Origin: Sipunculus nudus
Taxonomy: Eukaryota > Annelida > Sipuncula > Golfingiida > Sipunculidae
NCBI GenBank assembly: GCA_026874595.1
Contig: CM049307.1
Location: 7,091,579-7,155,578, forward strand
DNA length: 64,000 bases
Reading direction: 5' to 3'
Shown here: positions 14,501-25,579 of the stretch, one piece after another
How the letters are laid out: the number at the start of each line of letters is the position of its first letter
How positions within the stretch are numbered: position 1 is the stretch's first letter
Translations under genes and position numbers: made by a program
The notes under the pieces: generated by a model
What the model was told of the DNA's origin: nothing
Databases searched by the model: none
Seen by the model: the letters and a program-made list of their open reading frames with translations, nothing else

Positions 14501-17500
14501 CAACATGGGAACGTCTACGTGCTTACAGATTCACCAGACCTACGCCTGATATCTACCCAACAAGTGAACGGCTACGTGCCAACAAATTCACCAGGCCTAC
14601 GCCTGATATCTACCCAACATAGGAAAGTCTACGTGCTTACAGGTTCACACGTACTGTGTGAATATATCAAGTATGATAGGTTTGGACATGAGGTGGTTTT
14701 CAGGAAACGAGCCCGCCACGTTACAAGATCAGACTAGAAGCAAACGAATTCAGAAGAAGATTGCTGCTGACAACAAATACATCAGTTAAACATAGATACA
14801 CCCTGTTAATGCAAAAACATCTTCGGACATTCTTGCTGAAACCTTCTAATTATTTGGTAGCTATTCGAAATTCCAATAGCGCGTCCGTCCATCATCTAAG
14901 ACGCCGTGTGGTAGCTATACCCAGGATAACGGCTGAACGGATTTTCATGAAATTTTGTTCACTTATGTATCATGGAGCGTAAAAAAACATGGATGCACCC
15001 TCCAGACAGTTTTCTAAAATGATTTTATCCACGTTTTTAATTGGAAACTAGAGGTGTCGGAACGACACGAATGCACCCGCCTGGAGCAAATTAGAATTTT
15101 TTGTTAAATTTTGTAAAATTGTCTATGTTCAGGTGTTGTCATACGGTCAAAAGTAGGTAAACCAGGACAAAATGCAAATTCGATCTGTAAGTGGTCATTT
15201 TGCTGCCACACACCAAAAATTAGGCCAATATCTGCAGGCATTGTGAAAAAAGTCCGTACATGTGCATTTGTCTGGAAAATTTCTATTTTTTAGCTCAGCT
15301 GACTGTAAGTCATCTGAGCTATAGTGATCTCTCTTTGTCCGTCAGCCCGTCTGTCCGTCCGTCTGTCCATTAACCAGGCACAAATCGTAACCGCTGGATC
15401 TAGAATCTTGTAACTTGACATTCTGAGAGGTCCATGAAAAATCTCCTTGGAAACCCGAAATTAGGTCTCTGTTACCCATATCCTTTGAGCTATGGAGCCC
15501 CAAAGTATCCCCCCACCAGAAGAGTCAAAAATTTCATACAAAAACTTCATGGTAATGATTTTTGGCATACATATTGATCATGAGATGTTTCATCAGTTCC
15601 TGCAGACTGGTGGCGCCTTCTGTATTTTTTCAAATGTTTTATTTTTTTTCTCTATTTTTGGGATCTTTAATGATGTAGTTATATGTCAACAGGGTACAAA
15701 TCGTAACGACTGGACCTAGAATCTTCATTCTTGACACACAGGTAGACCCATGAAAAGTCTTCATGGAAACCTGAAATAATGTCTCTATTACCCATATCCT
15801 TTGAGCTATGGCACTCCAAAGTACAGCTAAGAATAATGGAAATTTGATACAAAAGCTGAAGTATCTGAACAACTAATGCAGAGATCACCCTAATTGTTTG
15901 TATGGATATTGATCATAGAGTGTTTCATTAGTTTCTGCAGACTTGGTGCGCCACCTGTATTTTTTTCATATGTTTTAATTTTTTTTCTCTATTTTTGAGA
16001 CCATTAAGGATGCTGTCATCTGTTAACGTGGCACAAATTGTAACAACTGGACCTAGAATCTTCATTCTAGTCATGCAAGGAGGCCCATAAAAAGTGTCTG
16101 ATGAAACCTGATATTAGGTCTCTGTTTCCCATATCCTTTGAGCTATAGGACTCCGAAGTATCCCTTAGAATAATGGACAATTTGATGCAAAAGCTGAAGT
16201 ATCTTAACAACTAATGCAGAGATCCCCATGAATCTTTGCATGGATATTGATTATGGAGTGTTTCATCAGTTTCTGCAGACTGGTGGTGCCACCTATATTT
16301 TATTCAATTTAAAAAAAAAAATTTCTCTATTTTTTAGACTATTAAGTATGCTGTCATCTGTTAACGTGGCACAAATTGTAACAACTGGACCTAGAATCTT
16401 CATTCTTGTCATGCAAGGAGGCCCATGAAAAGTGTCTGTGGAAACCTGAATTTAGGTCTCTGTTACCCATATCCTTTGAGCTATAGGCCTCCGAAGTATC
16501 CCTCAGAATAATGTAAAATTGATACAAATGCTGAAGCTGCAGACTGGTGGAGCCACCTGTATTTTTTTTAAAGTTTACATATTTTTTCTCTATTTTTGAG
16601 ATATATAAATACAGACACAATCTTGGCCTGTTGGTTAATCTGTTTGATGCTTCAGTCGAATGGGTATATACTACCATTCAGATGATAAATTTCCTTTTGC
16701 GAATCTCTTCCCAGTCAGCTGAGCGTCATGACCCATGGGTCACTTGTTTCATGAAATGTTCCTATATTCAGGAGCTGTCAAACGCAAACTCAATCTGTAA
16801 CTTGTCATAATCTGCCCACACACCAAAAATCAGGCTAATATCTGCAGGCGTTGGGAAAAAAGTCCGTACATGTGCATTTATCATGAAAATTTCTATTTTT
16901 CATGAAATGTTTTAATGTCCAGGAGTTGTCATACAGTCAAAAGTAGGTCAACCTAGACAAAACGCAAACTCGATCTGTAAGTGGTCATTTTGCTGCCACA
17001 CACCAAAATTTAGGCCAATATTTCGGGGCATTGCGGAAAAAAGTCCGTACATGTGCATTTATCATGAAAATTTCTATTTTTCATGAAATTTTTTAATGTT
17101 CAGGAACCGTCATATGATCAAAATTTGGTAAACCGGGACAAAACGCGAACTTGATTTGTAAGTGGTCACTATGCGCCCACACACCAAAAATTTGGCCAAT
17201 ATCTGCAAGCATTGCGAAAAAATCTGTACAGGTGCAATTATCACGAAAATTTCAATTTTTCATAAATTTTCTATGTTCAGGAGGCGTCATACGGTCAAAA
17301 GTAGGTCAACCAGGAAAAAATACAAACTTGATCTGTAAGTGGTAATTATGCAGCCACACACAAAAATAGGCCAATATCTGCAAGCATTGCGAAAAAAAAG
17401 TCCGTACATGTGCATTTGTCATGAACATTTTTATTTTTCATGAAGTTTTCTGTGTTCAGGAGCCGTCATACGGTCAAAAGTAGGTCAACGGGGACGAAAC

Positions 17501-17960
17501 GCGAACTCGATCTGTAACTGGTCAATATCTGCCAACATACTAAAAATCAGGTCAATATCTGCAGGCATTGTGTAAAAAAAATCCGTACAACTGTTTCATT
17601 TTGGAATGACGGAATATAGGAAGGACGGAATGACGGACATGGGTAAAACTATATGTCCATAGAAAAACTAAAAAACTATTTTTTTTTTTAAATTTTACTT
17701 TCAGCTTCCCGTTATCCTCCATGGTATTCGGCACCAACGCCCTGATCACCAAACCAGCCAATTCACTGGCTCCGATGATGATAGTGTTTATATGGAACCA
17801 ATACGCGTACGAGAGACTGAAGCAGACGATTCAACATAACCTAGAAACGCACGGGCTGCACACGGCCATGTTTCACGTCATGTGTGTACTTCCGCTTGTT
17901 GTAGGAATAATGCAGCTTATGCAAGTTAAGAAATACTCATACGTCAACAAACAAGTATGA
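10616..17960 (+). CDS. MFSD13A: MFSD13A/TMEM180-like major facilitator membrane protein (4 exons, complete)
   Basis: Exons 10616-11515, 11881-12035, 12792-12875 and 17705-17960 join in phase to 465 codons including the TGA stop, giving a 464-residue multi-pass membrane protein. Hydrophobic segments run along its length. Early residues hold WNALNDPLFGYIQD (59-72), which matches the family's conserved N-D-P-L-F-G motif after TM2, and LCLYD (121-125). Exon 3 gives KLMGLAMSDIVEEDMAVHQR and exon 4 ALITKPANSLAP, both typical of TMEM180. Length is close to the usual ~500 residues. The start is the first ATG before TM1. Substrate and cellular role of the family are not well established, and I infer none. 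Intron 3 (4.8 kb) is swollen by a minisatellite and nested transposable elements. Confidence 0.85.
11881..12035 (+). CDS. MFSD13A: MFSD13A-like, coding exon 2
   Basis: The acceptor is CTTGGCCAG|CTTATAATC and the donor GATGG|GTAAGT. It encodes LIIVAGRGVLSSVGYYRIMR and then a hydrophobic helix, and ends with two bases of a Gly codon. The phase joins cleanly to exon 3. Confidence 0.8.
12337..12370. repeat. Short inverted repeat in MFSD13A-like intron 2
   Basis: GAACTCACATTTTTCA pairs with TGAAAATGTGAGTTC across a 3-base loop with one bulge. The stem is about 15 bp, shorter than a normal microRNA hairpin. It may be a remnant of a small palindromic element. Confidence 0.6.
12792..12875 (+). CDS. 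MFSD13A: MFSD13A-like, coding exon 3
   Basis: The acceptor is TTTTGTTTCAG|GGTATTG and the donor CGGAG|GTAAGC. It encodes VLSSIPGKLMGLAMSDIVEE and then DMAVHQR. This segment matches the conserved D-(I/L)-V-(E/D)-E-D stretch of TMEM180 proteins. It ends with two bases of the codon shared with exon 4. Confidence 0.82.
13468..14650. repeat. 57-bp minisatellite in MFSD13A-like intron 3, about 20 copies
   Basis: The unit is CACCAGGCCTACGCCTGATA, TCTACCCAACATGGGAACGT, then CTACGTGCCAACAAATT. Because 57 is a multiple of 3, a frame stays open for over 300 codons as 19-residue repeats (NSPGLRLISTQHGNVYVPT). Stops and frame slips near 14358 and the intronic position argue against a real protein. Several copies share variants (AAGTGAACG near 14118 and 14562), pointing to block duplication. 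Confidence 0.92.
15048..17656 (-). mobile_element. Helentron-like element, family A, minus orientation, interrupted
   Basis: Read on the minus strand, the 3' end (at 15048) is GTGTCGTTCCGACAC, then a short spacer and CTAG next to TTT. The body is tandem ~180-bp units opening with AGTCCGTACATGTGC on the + strand, and the 5' end (around 17600-17656) matches the start of the 42425-44510 copy but has lost the terminal hairpin. A family B element is inserted inside it at 15292-16746. No protein-coding capacity is seen, so it is non-autonomous. Confidence 0.65.
15292..16746 (+). mobile_element. Helentron-like element, family B (copy B1), nested in family A
   Basis: It opens with a 29-nt hairpin (15292-15320: AGCTCAG, TGAC, loop TGTAA, GTCA, CTGAGCT). 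Near the 3' end, CAGTCAGCTGAGC (16712-16724) is the inverted partner of the first 13-14 bases, followed by the 12-bp palindrome GACCCATGGGTC (16730-16741) and ACTTG. The host repeat is TTCTATTTTT joined directly to CATGAAATG, so insertion was into a T tract. The interior is about four ~300-bp units, each with a GGTGGYGCCACC motif and TCTGTTACCCATATCC. Confidence 0.7.
17705..17960 (+). CDS. MFSD13A: MFSD13A-like, coding exon 4 and stop
   Basis: The acceptor TTTACTTTCAG follows a long T run. The exon encodes the last two membrane segments, including FGTNALITKPANSLAPMM and a final helix MCVLPLVVGIMQLM, with stop TGA at 17958-17960. It is separated from exon 3 by 4.8 kb of repeat-filled intron. 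Confidence 0.85.
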
Positions 17961-18058
17961 AGAAAAGTGACTTCTGGCTCATTATCACTTGTATGGACTT
18001 TACTCAATACCACCTTATTGGAGCAAAATATCTCTTTATATCTCAATATTATTTAAAA

Positions 18059-18087
18059 AATAAATGTCTATAAAAGTAAAAAATAAA
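18059..18087 (+). terminator. Polyadenylation signals of the MFSD13A-like gene
   Basis: Two AATAAA hexamers (18059-18064 and 18082-18087) lie about 100-125 bases after the stop codon. Either would give a short 3' untranslated region. Confidence 0.55.
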
Positions 18088-18186
18088 TGGTTTTTGAAGC
18101 AAAAGACAGGATGTATATGGCACTGAAAAGACTAAAATTGTGTTTTGTTATTATATTTTGTGGTTTGTTTGAGTTTTGAGTGGAAT

Positions 18187-19930
18187 CGGGGGGGGGGAGT
18201 AGGGGGCAGCCGGTACATCTTTCCGGGGCCCGAAGGTCCCAAAGGGGCCAAGGCTGGCCAGGAATTTGATTTAGGGCACAAAAATGTTTTACAATGTAGA
18301 AGTTCCATTTTTTGTTTTTTTTTCTGTTTTAATATTATTTTGTAAAGAGAGCCTGAGAGGGTCCGGGCCGGCCGGGACTGTGTCATGTAAGGCATCTAAA
18401 AATGCGACAGTTTCGTTTTTCTCTCGTGCTTTTTTTTTTATCGGGGCCCGCGGAAGTAATGGTGTTTCATATAAAGTGGCCAGTTAAACGCCTGGAAAAT
18501 TTAGGTGATCTCATTTTTTTATATTTTCATTAGCTAAAATCAGTTTTAACCGAGAGTTACCCATTGCCTGCATTGGCTGGCTAAGTGCTTGCTTGACAAG
18601 AAATTGCGTAAAATGTAGAAATCTCTTTTGGCTTTTTGGCTTTTGGCTCTTTTTGGGGGGACAGAGTCCCACTTGACCCAATTAAATCCTTGAAAATGTT
18701 GAAATTGCAGAGTGATTAGATACTTATATCATACAGGCCAGGCAGAATTTATATATTGATATTTAGTATGCGGTACGACACGTCCGTGGATAAAATTAAC
18801 CTGGGTTACAGGTGTCTCTTTTACTGTGTGGTGTTGACATTCTGTTTCGTGTTGGGCTCAAGCCCTATGCGTCAATTGCTCTGGCGTGTAGAGACACAGC
18901 GCTCGATGTAATCCGTACTGGGTGAACCCTGGCGTGTGAAGACACAGCGCTCGTGCTAATCTGGAATTTTCTGTGCTATTCACGCTCTATGAGCGCGTGT
19001 CTTATATAGTTCTTTGGGCGCGTGTGTATTATGTATTATTGTGTCCTTTCAATTGTTCGTGAAAAAAAGAAGTTTCTAGGCTTTGGGGTGAGAAGCTATA
19101 ATTTAGGGGCTGTGTTTAGAGCCCAAGGAGGAGAGAGAGAAATATTCCAGCGGACACGGAAGAGTATGAGTCAGTTTGTGGACCTTTCCGATAAGTGCAG
19201 GACTCATGGCTATTCTTCTTACTTTGTAATGGATTTTATTCAGGCTTCACTTTGTCTTTTGGATTACTACCAGAGCTTAACTTTTGGATTACAACAGAGT
19301 GTTTCTGGACTACATTGGACTATTATTCTCTGAGAAGATTTGCGTGAACTGTTCATCTGGATGATATGTTTTAAAGGACTTGTTGAGCTGTGACAGTGGC
19401 GGTATCCAGGAAAGCCTAGGATCCGGACACTCTGGTACTGTACATTTTTATTGTTTTACTGTGTAATTGTATTGATTAAGTGTATTGTAATGTTAGGACT
19501 GTTTTAAGAATAAATTATAATTATTTGTTAACAAAAAACCACTGACTTCTTTATTCATTCCCCTCGACATTTCACGCTGCCTAGTGTTACAGAATCTGAT
19601 TTTTTTATCTTTATAACAAAATTTGTGCTCATCACGACTACTTGATCTGTTGTTATGTTGTTATTAGGTTCCGTAACACCTGGTAAATTATATTTATATG
19701 CAATTATCTTACAGGGCTCAGCCGTTCTGATTCGGGCCCGTAGTCTATTGTTGTTTTTTTTAATTTGAATACATTAATTTTCTCTTTATTTAAGTAAATA
19801 TTAATATAATATATAATAGTGTTATATACATATATGTTTAAATTAGGAGCGGAATCAGGCCCGGGGGGGGGGGGGGGTAGGGGGCAGCTGGTACATCTTT
19901 CCGGGGCCCGAAGGTCCTAAAGGGGGCATG
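18187..19930. repeat. Two direct copies of a G-rich repeat fragment
   Basis: A poly-G run followed by TAGGGGGCAGC, CGGTACATCTTTCCGGGGCC and CGAAGGTCC occurs at about 18187-18250 and again at 19859-19930. The ~1.6 kb between the copies has no gene I can recognise. An AATAAA-bearing tract near 19510 could be the tail of an element. Boundaries are approximate. Confidence 0.5.
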
Positions 19931-20700
19931 TGGCCGGGTGTCTGTCTGTTCTGAGAACAATTTTCATTCCTGAAGAGTCTTGACATGACCAACAATAAAT
20001 AGGTTTTAATTAACCTGAGCTTAAATGAAAGAGCACTCAGTTTTTGTCATCGAAATAATTAAAATACCTAATTATCTATTCAAATCTTAACATTATATAG
20101 GATCTTTCTTTCGAATTAGCACAGGGATCTTAACTGCAAAGTAGCAATTTTCAGTTTCGAAAGCGTGAAAATTGCAAATCACCAGTAAGACCAGATCTTA
20201 AAACAAAATATCCACTCTATTCTATTAGTTCATCAGTTGCCGAACCCAGTTCAGAGTACTAAACAATACTAAGCTTACCGTAATCATCATCTGTATGTTT
20301 GCCCTCCAAGCATGTAGGCCTCAGGCATGAAACAGATATTACACCCGAAAATTAAACGTCAGACAAAATCCACCGGCAACATTGTTACGTCATTGTTACC
20401 AGATGACTGTTTTGATAATTGACTGTACATTTATATGGAGTACCATGATTAGATATTAGCGTGAGAACTTTGGCAAGCGAGAACATGTTTCTTGTTTGAT
20501 GTTAATGTCAAGGCAGTTAAATTCCGTGTGAGCCGTCTCTTTGGCGGTCACTATAGTAACGACTGTTTGTTTTAGACTTCAGAGAATATGCACCTGTTTA
20601 GTTTGGTTTTCTCATGGTTTTGGCTCTGGAGGCCTGTCAATATTATGATTCATGTATTAATTGGCAGTCGGCATAACATGTATTAATTGGCAGTCGGCAT
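19931..20700. other. Intergenic DNA, no gene recognised
   Basis: I see no open frame of note, no RNA gene and no repeat with clear ends, apart from a 23-bp tandem pair containing TATTAATTGGCAGTCGGCAT near 20655-20700. Confidence 0.45.
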
Positions 20701-20713
20701 AATAGGAAGTGGT

Positions 20714-20756
20714 GATTGGCCAGAAGACGGTCAGGACGTCAGCAAGCATATATAAG
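20714..20756 (+). promoter_or_regulatory. Candidate RNA polymerase II promoter (inverted CCAAT and TATA)
   Basis: GATTGGCC (an inverted CCAAT box, 20714-20721) stands about 30 bases before TATATAAG (20749-20756), a normal promoter spacing. A start near 20780 would make an exon ending at ATG|GTGAGC (21294/21295). I cannot find downstream coding exons, so the transcript it would make is unknown. Confidence 0.35.
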
Positions 20757-20779
20757 ACGTAGTTAAGACGATATTTACT

Positions 20780-21294
20780 ACAATTGCCCGATCAGTGCGC
20801 CAGTTCGTGTAGCCTGACGCTATCCAGTCCAGGGGCAGGTCTGCGTGCATCAAGAGTCTAGACAGCTGTGAGATGATGGTTTATAAGCGTAGATTGTCGG
20901 TGTCTGAGGAAGGCCACGGTGATTTCTCTTTAATGGACTTCAGAGCGAGTATCGCATTTTTTGCCGACGGACTGGTATATCTGGCGATTTAAACCTGTTG
21001 TGAGTGGTTCAAGGAAGAGGCACAGGACATAATATAAACGCGTTACTGTGGATGTACTGAATATCGCTGTGTGGAAGCATATTTGGTTACCTAGAGCTGG
21101 ATGATTTCAGGAGACCTCAGCTGTGAAAGACATTGATTTTAAATCAAGATAAAATCGTCTGTGCGCTAATTAGTGAGTACTGTGGAACTGTGCCTTAGGA
21201 GTTGTATCAGCACTCAAACGAGGGACTAATGCTTGTCGGAGCTCCATGTATCAAAAGTGGACTGATTGTACCGTGAACACAGCGCGAGGAAATG
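20780..21294 (+). other. Candidate first exon of an unidentified transcript
   Basis: Base composition is less AT-rich than the flanks and the stretch has no long open frame. It ends in GAGGAAATG|GTGAGC, a good donor directly after an ATG. If real, it is a leader whose coding part begins in a later exon. It could equally belong to a noncoding RNA. Confidence 0.25.
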
Positions 21295-21581
21295 GTGAGC
21301 ATGGCAGCGAATCATTCTGATATCACGTGTGTCATGTAATCAGGTTTCTGAGATTATTTTCGAACTTTTATGAACATCAGTGCCTATATGTATAGAGCGC
21401 CTCTTCAGAGAAACGGATATATATGTTCTCTAATATATTATTTTTTATTTACTCATGGCTTATTTATCTTAAAATATTCCCAAAATGATGATATGCTCCA
21501 GTTTTTCCACTGTTCAGCAGCAAAGACTGTCTTTTGTGTCCTCGAAATATGTTCTCAGGTGACACCTAAAGCGCTGAATAA

Positions 21582-22212
21582 CTAGAACACGGTTTGTCGA
21601 CAAGCGACTACGTGTATCTGCTGAAATCAGAGTGGTATCGGTGAAGTGAGGGATGGAGTGAGTGGTAATGGGAAAAACAGTGAGATGTGAGGGGTGGGGA
21701 AGGCGACAAATTATGTACTAGATAAACACGTGTAAAGATGTTTAAAGGTGGCGCCACCTGCCAACTCAACGAAAAACCTATCCAAGATGTATACACATGC
21801 AAAATTTAAGGCGGAGAAGGCAAACCACTGCCGACAATGAGTGAGTTTTACCCTACACACAAACAGATAGGCGCCATGCAAAATGGTTTTAGATGGCGGC
21901 ACCAGTTTTGTGTATGATATAAAGCTATCCAAGAGCTATGCCCCTGCAAAATTTCAGCCCAATTGGCCGAAAGAGTCCTCAAATGATATGTGAGATTATT
22001 TGTGAAAACAGACGTACAGATAGACGCTCTACAGAGAGGAAAGGTCAGAGGTCAACCCAGAATGAGGGCGCAGCAGTTCACATGAGACCCGACCATAATT
22101 CCGAGTTATAAAATTCCGTCCAGTGGTTACGGAGGAATTTTCCGTGAAACCTATACGGCGGTGGCGTCCAGCTGCAAACATAGTATCCGCAAAACTCTGT
22201 TTTGGTGGATAC
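21582..22212 (-). mobile_element. Helentron-like element, family C (copy C2), minus orientation
   Basis: On the minus strand the 5' end is a hairpin at 22212-22183 (GTATCCACCAAAAC, loop, GTTTTGCGGATAC). The 3' end carries the subterminal partner ATCAGCAGATAC-like sequence (about 21613-21626), the perfect 10-bp palindrome TTGTCGACAA (21594-21603), and CTAG at 21582-21585 next to TT. GGTGGCGCCACCTGCC lies inside at about 21747. It is shorter than the copy at 61360-62523, having fewer internal units. No coding capacity. Confidence 0.65.
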
Positions 22213-22679
22213 AGTTATAATTTATGGACATACACTATTCACTGGTCGCAGTCCCATCTAACTCAAAGATTTAAGAAGCTCATAGACTTTGTATTACCCA
22301 TCAAGTCTCGAGCTCTCTTAAATACAAGCGGCGGATACAGGAATTTAGAAAGGGGGGGGGGGGAGGAGGGCACTGTGCGAGGCCGCGTAGCGGGTGAGGC
22401 CCAGGTGTATAATTTTTTTTTTTAATATTTAGGTTGAAATCGTGCAATCTTGGGTCGCTTACAAGCATTATAAGCAAAACATTCATTGTAACTGTTCTAT
22501 ACACTTGGTGAACTATAAGTTTTCCCCCAGATTTTTCTGGTAAGGTCGAAAAGGGGGTGAGGGCACGCGGCCCCTGCGCCCCCTTCCCCCTTAATCCGCC
22601 CCTAAACCCCATTAATGGAAAGGGTTTGTAGGCTATTGGTGATTTTTTTTTTAAACGTTAAAATTAATTCTGAACGTTC

Positions 22680-23170
22680 ACCCGTCTTCAATCAGAACGA
22701 AAGCTAATCCATGTGTCCCTGTCTTCATTCAGAATGATAGCTAATCCAAGTGTCCCCGTCACCATACAGAACGAAAGATAATTAATGTGTCCCTGTCTCC
22801 ATACAGAAAGATAGCTAATCCATGTGTCCCTGTCTAAATACAGAACGATGGCTAATCCATGTGTCCCTGTCTAAATACAGAACGATGGCTAATCCATGGT
22901 TCCATGTCTCCTTACAGAACTATAGCTAATCAATGTTCCTGTCTCCATACAGAACGATAGTTTAACTATGTGACCCTTTCTCCATACAGAACGATAGTTA
23001 AACTATGTGACCCTGTCTCCATACAGAACGATAGTTAAACTATGTGACCCTTTCTCCATACAGAACGATAGTTTAACTATGTGACCCTTTCTCCATACAG
23101 AACGATAGTTAAACTATGTGACCCTGTCTCCATACAGAACGATAGCTAGTCAATGTGTCCCTATCTTCAT
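22680..23170. repeat. 37-bp minisatellite, about 12 copies
   Basis: The unit is ACAGAACGATAGTTAAACTA then TGTGACCCTGTCTCCAT, with variants using GCTAATCCATGTGTCCC in the first half of the array. Copies become more uniform towards 22960-23130, as expected for recent local expansion. Confidence 0.85.
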
Positions 23171-23543
23171 TCAGAAATATAATAAATTCACGTGTCATGT
23201 GTGCTTGGTATAATCTGGTATTTGCTTGCTTAAGTTTACGCGAGCACTTTATAGTTAAGTTACTACTGCTTCAATTGTTCCATTAGGATAAAAAGTATTT
23301 CATCATTCGTTACCAAGACCGTATATATTAATGCATGATAGGTCTAGATCCTGTCTTGCTAATAAGATGACAAAGAATTAAATTACCTTTATTCACATCC
23401 TCTATTAAGCATTGATCAAGCACTTTATATATTAATCAGTCTTAATAATATCTAATCACAGAGTGGAGAGAAGAAGGAGATTTGTATTTTTAATTTAAAA
23501 AAACATATCATGCATATGACATTAAAGCAAAGTAAGTAAATAT

Positions 23544-23905
23544 TGTTACGGTTCTCTTTCACACTGGAAATCTGACAGGGCCATCCATAACACAAAACCT
23601 CACACACATATTAATTGTTACGGTTCTCTTTCACACTGTAAATCTGACAGGGCCATCCATAACACAAAACCTCAGACACATATTAATTGTTCCGGTTCTC
23701 TTTCACATTGTAAATCTGACAGGGCCATCCATAACACAAAACCTCAGACACATATTAATTGTTACGGTTCTCTTTCACACTGTAAATCTGACAGGGCCAT
23801 CCATAACACAAAACCTCACACACATATTAATTGTTACGGTTCTCTTTCACACTGTAAATCTGACAGGGCCATCCATAACACAAAACCTCACACACATATT
23901 ATCAT
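23544..23905. repeat. 72-bp tandem repeat, 5 copies
   Basis: The unit starts TGTTACGGTTCTCTTTCACA and includes GACAGGGCCATCCATAACAC. Copies begin at 23544, 23616, 23688 and so on, almost identical. TGTTACGG and the later CCATAACA within each unit form an imperfect inverted pair. Confidence 0.9.
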
Positions 23906-24452
23906 ATTAACACATCAAGAGTTTAAGTGAAAAAAATTGTGTTATATTAATATACAATATTTACAATAACAAATAATCAAAGAATTTATACATAACGAAT
24001 ATTAAACAAAGTTTCACGAAGTGGCTGTAACTAAATAAATACTTAACTGAAGTCCAAATGTTCAACTGAAGATTCTCTGGTCCATAGTAACACAACACAG
24101 AAATAAAAGTCATTCCTCTTCACGAGTCCTTATATAGGATTCGTGAAAAGCGGTAAAATGCGTCAAAGTGGTTTTATTTCAATGAGGCAGCGACTTTAAT
24201 CAATAAATAGAATTGTTCTGAAGTCAGAGCCCACAATAGAATCCACAATATTCCACAATAGAGCGGGTCCCGTTGCTGGGACAAAAATAAGTTGTTTGTC
24301 AATAGGGCGAGTTTCGTGCCAGCGACAAAAAAATAACAGTTGATTTCGTCTGGGGTGATCCAGAAAAACAGTACGGGTGCGGCTGTAGAGGTCCACAACA
24401 CCACAGCTTCCATGCAGCAGAAGAAAATTGCGATACAAAGGGGTCCACAACA
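23544..24452 (-). mobile_element. Long terminal repeat of a minus-strand Ty3/gypsy element
   Basis: On the minus strand a polypurine tract (AAAAGGGGGGGGGG-like, 24453-24469) runs straight into TGTTGTGG at 24452, the expected start of a 3' LTR. The opposite end reads CCGTAACA (TGTTACGG on the + strand at 23544). The ~0.9 kb between would be the LTR. No second LTR copy is in the window to confirm the borders. The 72-bp tandem array sits at its distal end. Confidence 0.5.
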
Positions 24453-24689
24453 CCCCCCCCCCTTAAAAGACAGAAGGTGAGGAAAATAAGGCATGAGTAT
24501 TGTTTAATCACAATCTTATACATTGTTAATCATTATTATTATCAAAGCACAACGCTCAAATCATCATTATTATCAAAGTACACACCAAGACAACAAACCT
24601 ACTCTTGAGTAGGTCAATTACACATTAGGACAGAGCAAACCTACTTTTGAGGTTATAACAAGAGACAATCAGATCACAATATATGACAT

Positions 24690-25560
24690 CTCGATAACGT
24701 GTCAGCGATTATGTTATCGGAGCCTTTGATATGCTTTATAACCAGGTTAAATTCTGACAGAGCTCAACTCCATCTCATCATTTGATTATTATTCGCCATC
24801 TTATGAAGAAACGTGATTGGATTTTGATCAGTATAAACAGTGATATGATAAGGAGCAGAGCTTAAGTATACTTCAAAGTACTGTAACGCCATCAATAATG
24901 CAAAAGTTTCCTTCTCAATAGTGGAATAATTCTTTTGATGAGAGACGAATTTCTTTGAGTAGTAACAAACTGGATGACCTATATCAAGATCATCTTCTTG
25001 AATAAGCACCTACCCCGAGATCGCTGGCATCTGTCATGAGTGAGAATGGTTTGTCAAAATTTGGAGACAGTAATACAGGTGCATTTTGTAATATTGTTTT
25101 GGCTCTTTCAAAAGCACATTGACATTTTTCATCCCATTGAAATTCTTTGTTCTTTTTCAATAAGTCTGTTAGTGGACTTACTACCTCTGCAAAATTCTGA
25201 CAAAATTTTCTGTAATAACCAGCCATTCCTAAGAATAGCACCAGTTCCTTACGGTTTGTAGGAACTGGAAATTCTACAATAGCAGACACTTTGCTGGTAA
25301 TTGGTTTAACACAACCTTGACCTACCTCGTGCCCTTAACATGTTACTGTGGGACGACAAAAGTCACTCTAGGTCAGGTTAACTGCTAATCTAGCTTTATC
25401 TAACCTTGCAAAGAGGTCTAACAGACTTTGTTTATGATCTTTCCATGTCTGGTTGTACACAAAGACATCATAAATATAACAACTGAAGTTATCTAATCCA
25501 GACAAAAACAGTTCATATATATATACATGTATATATGTGTGTGTGTGTGAGGAGTTCATA
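24690..25560 (-). pseudogene. Broken Ty3/gypsy pol fragment (reverse transcriptase end and RNase H)
   Basis: Three minus-strand reading frames in order resemble gypsy pol. The first (25559-25368) is the RT palm end, where the usual Y-x-D-D catalytic box reads YIYDVFVY, so one catalytic Asp is missing. The second (25289-24990) holds LFLGMAGYYRKFCQNFAEVV and SPLTDLLKK, the RT thumb/connection. The third (25009-24764) holds the RNase H core YSTIEKETFALLMAL and the TDQNP motif. A stop follows RWS before ALSEFNLVIKHIKGSDNII. Frameshifts separate the blocks, and integrase is absent between here and the LTR. It is dead. Confidence 0.85.
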
Positions 25561-25579
25561 ATTTAAAATTGTTTCTAGG

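Noticed and set aside
16354-16677. Open frames of about 100 codons on the minus strand, repeated at 59-61 kb
   Set aside because: These fall in the internal units of family B elements and change frame from copy to copy, so they are not coding.
23544-23905. Possible CRISPR-like array of 72-bp repeats
   Set aside because: The whole unit is repeated with no unique spacers, and the context is eukaryotic.
24174-24523. Minus-strand frames of 74-106 codons as an envelope-like gene
   Set aside because: They overlap the putative LTR and polypurine tract and show no domain; the overlapping frames are chance.
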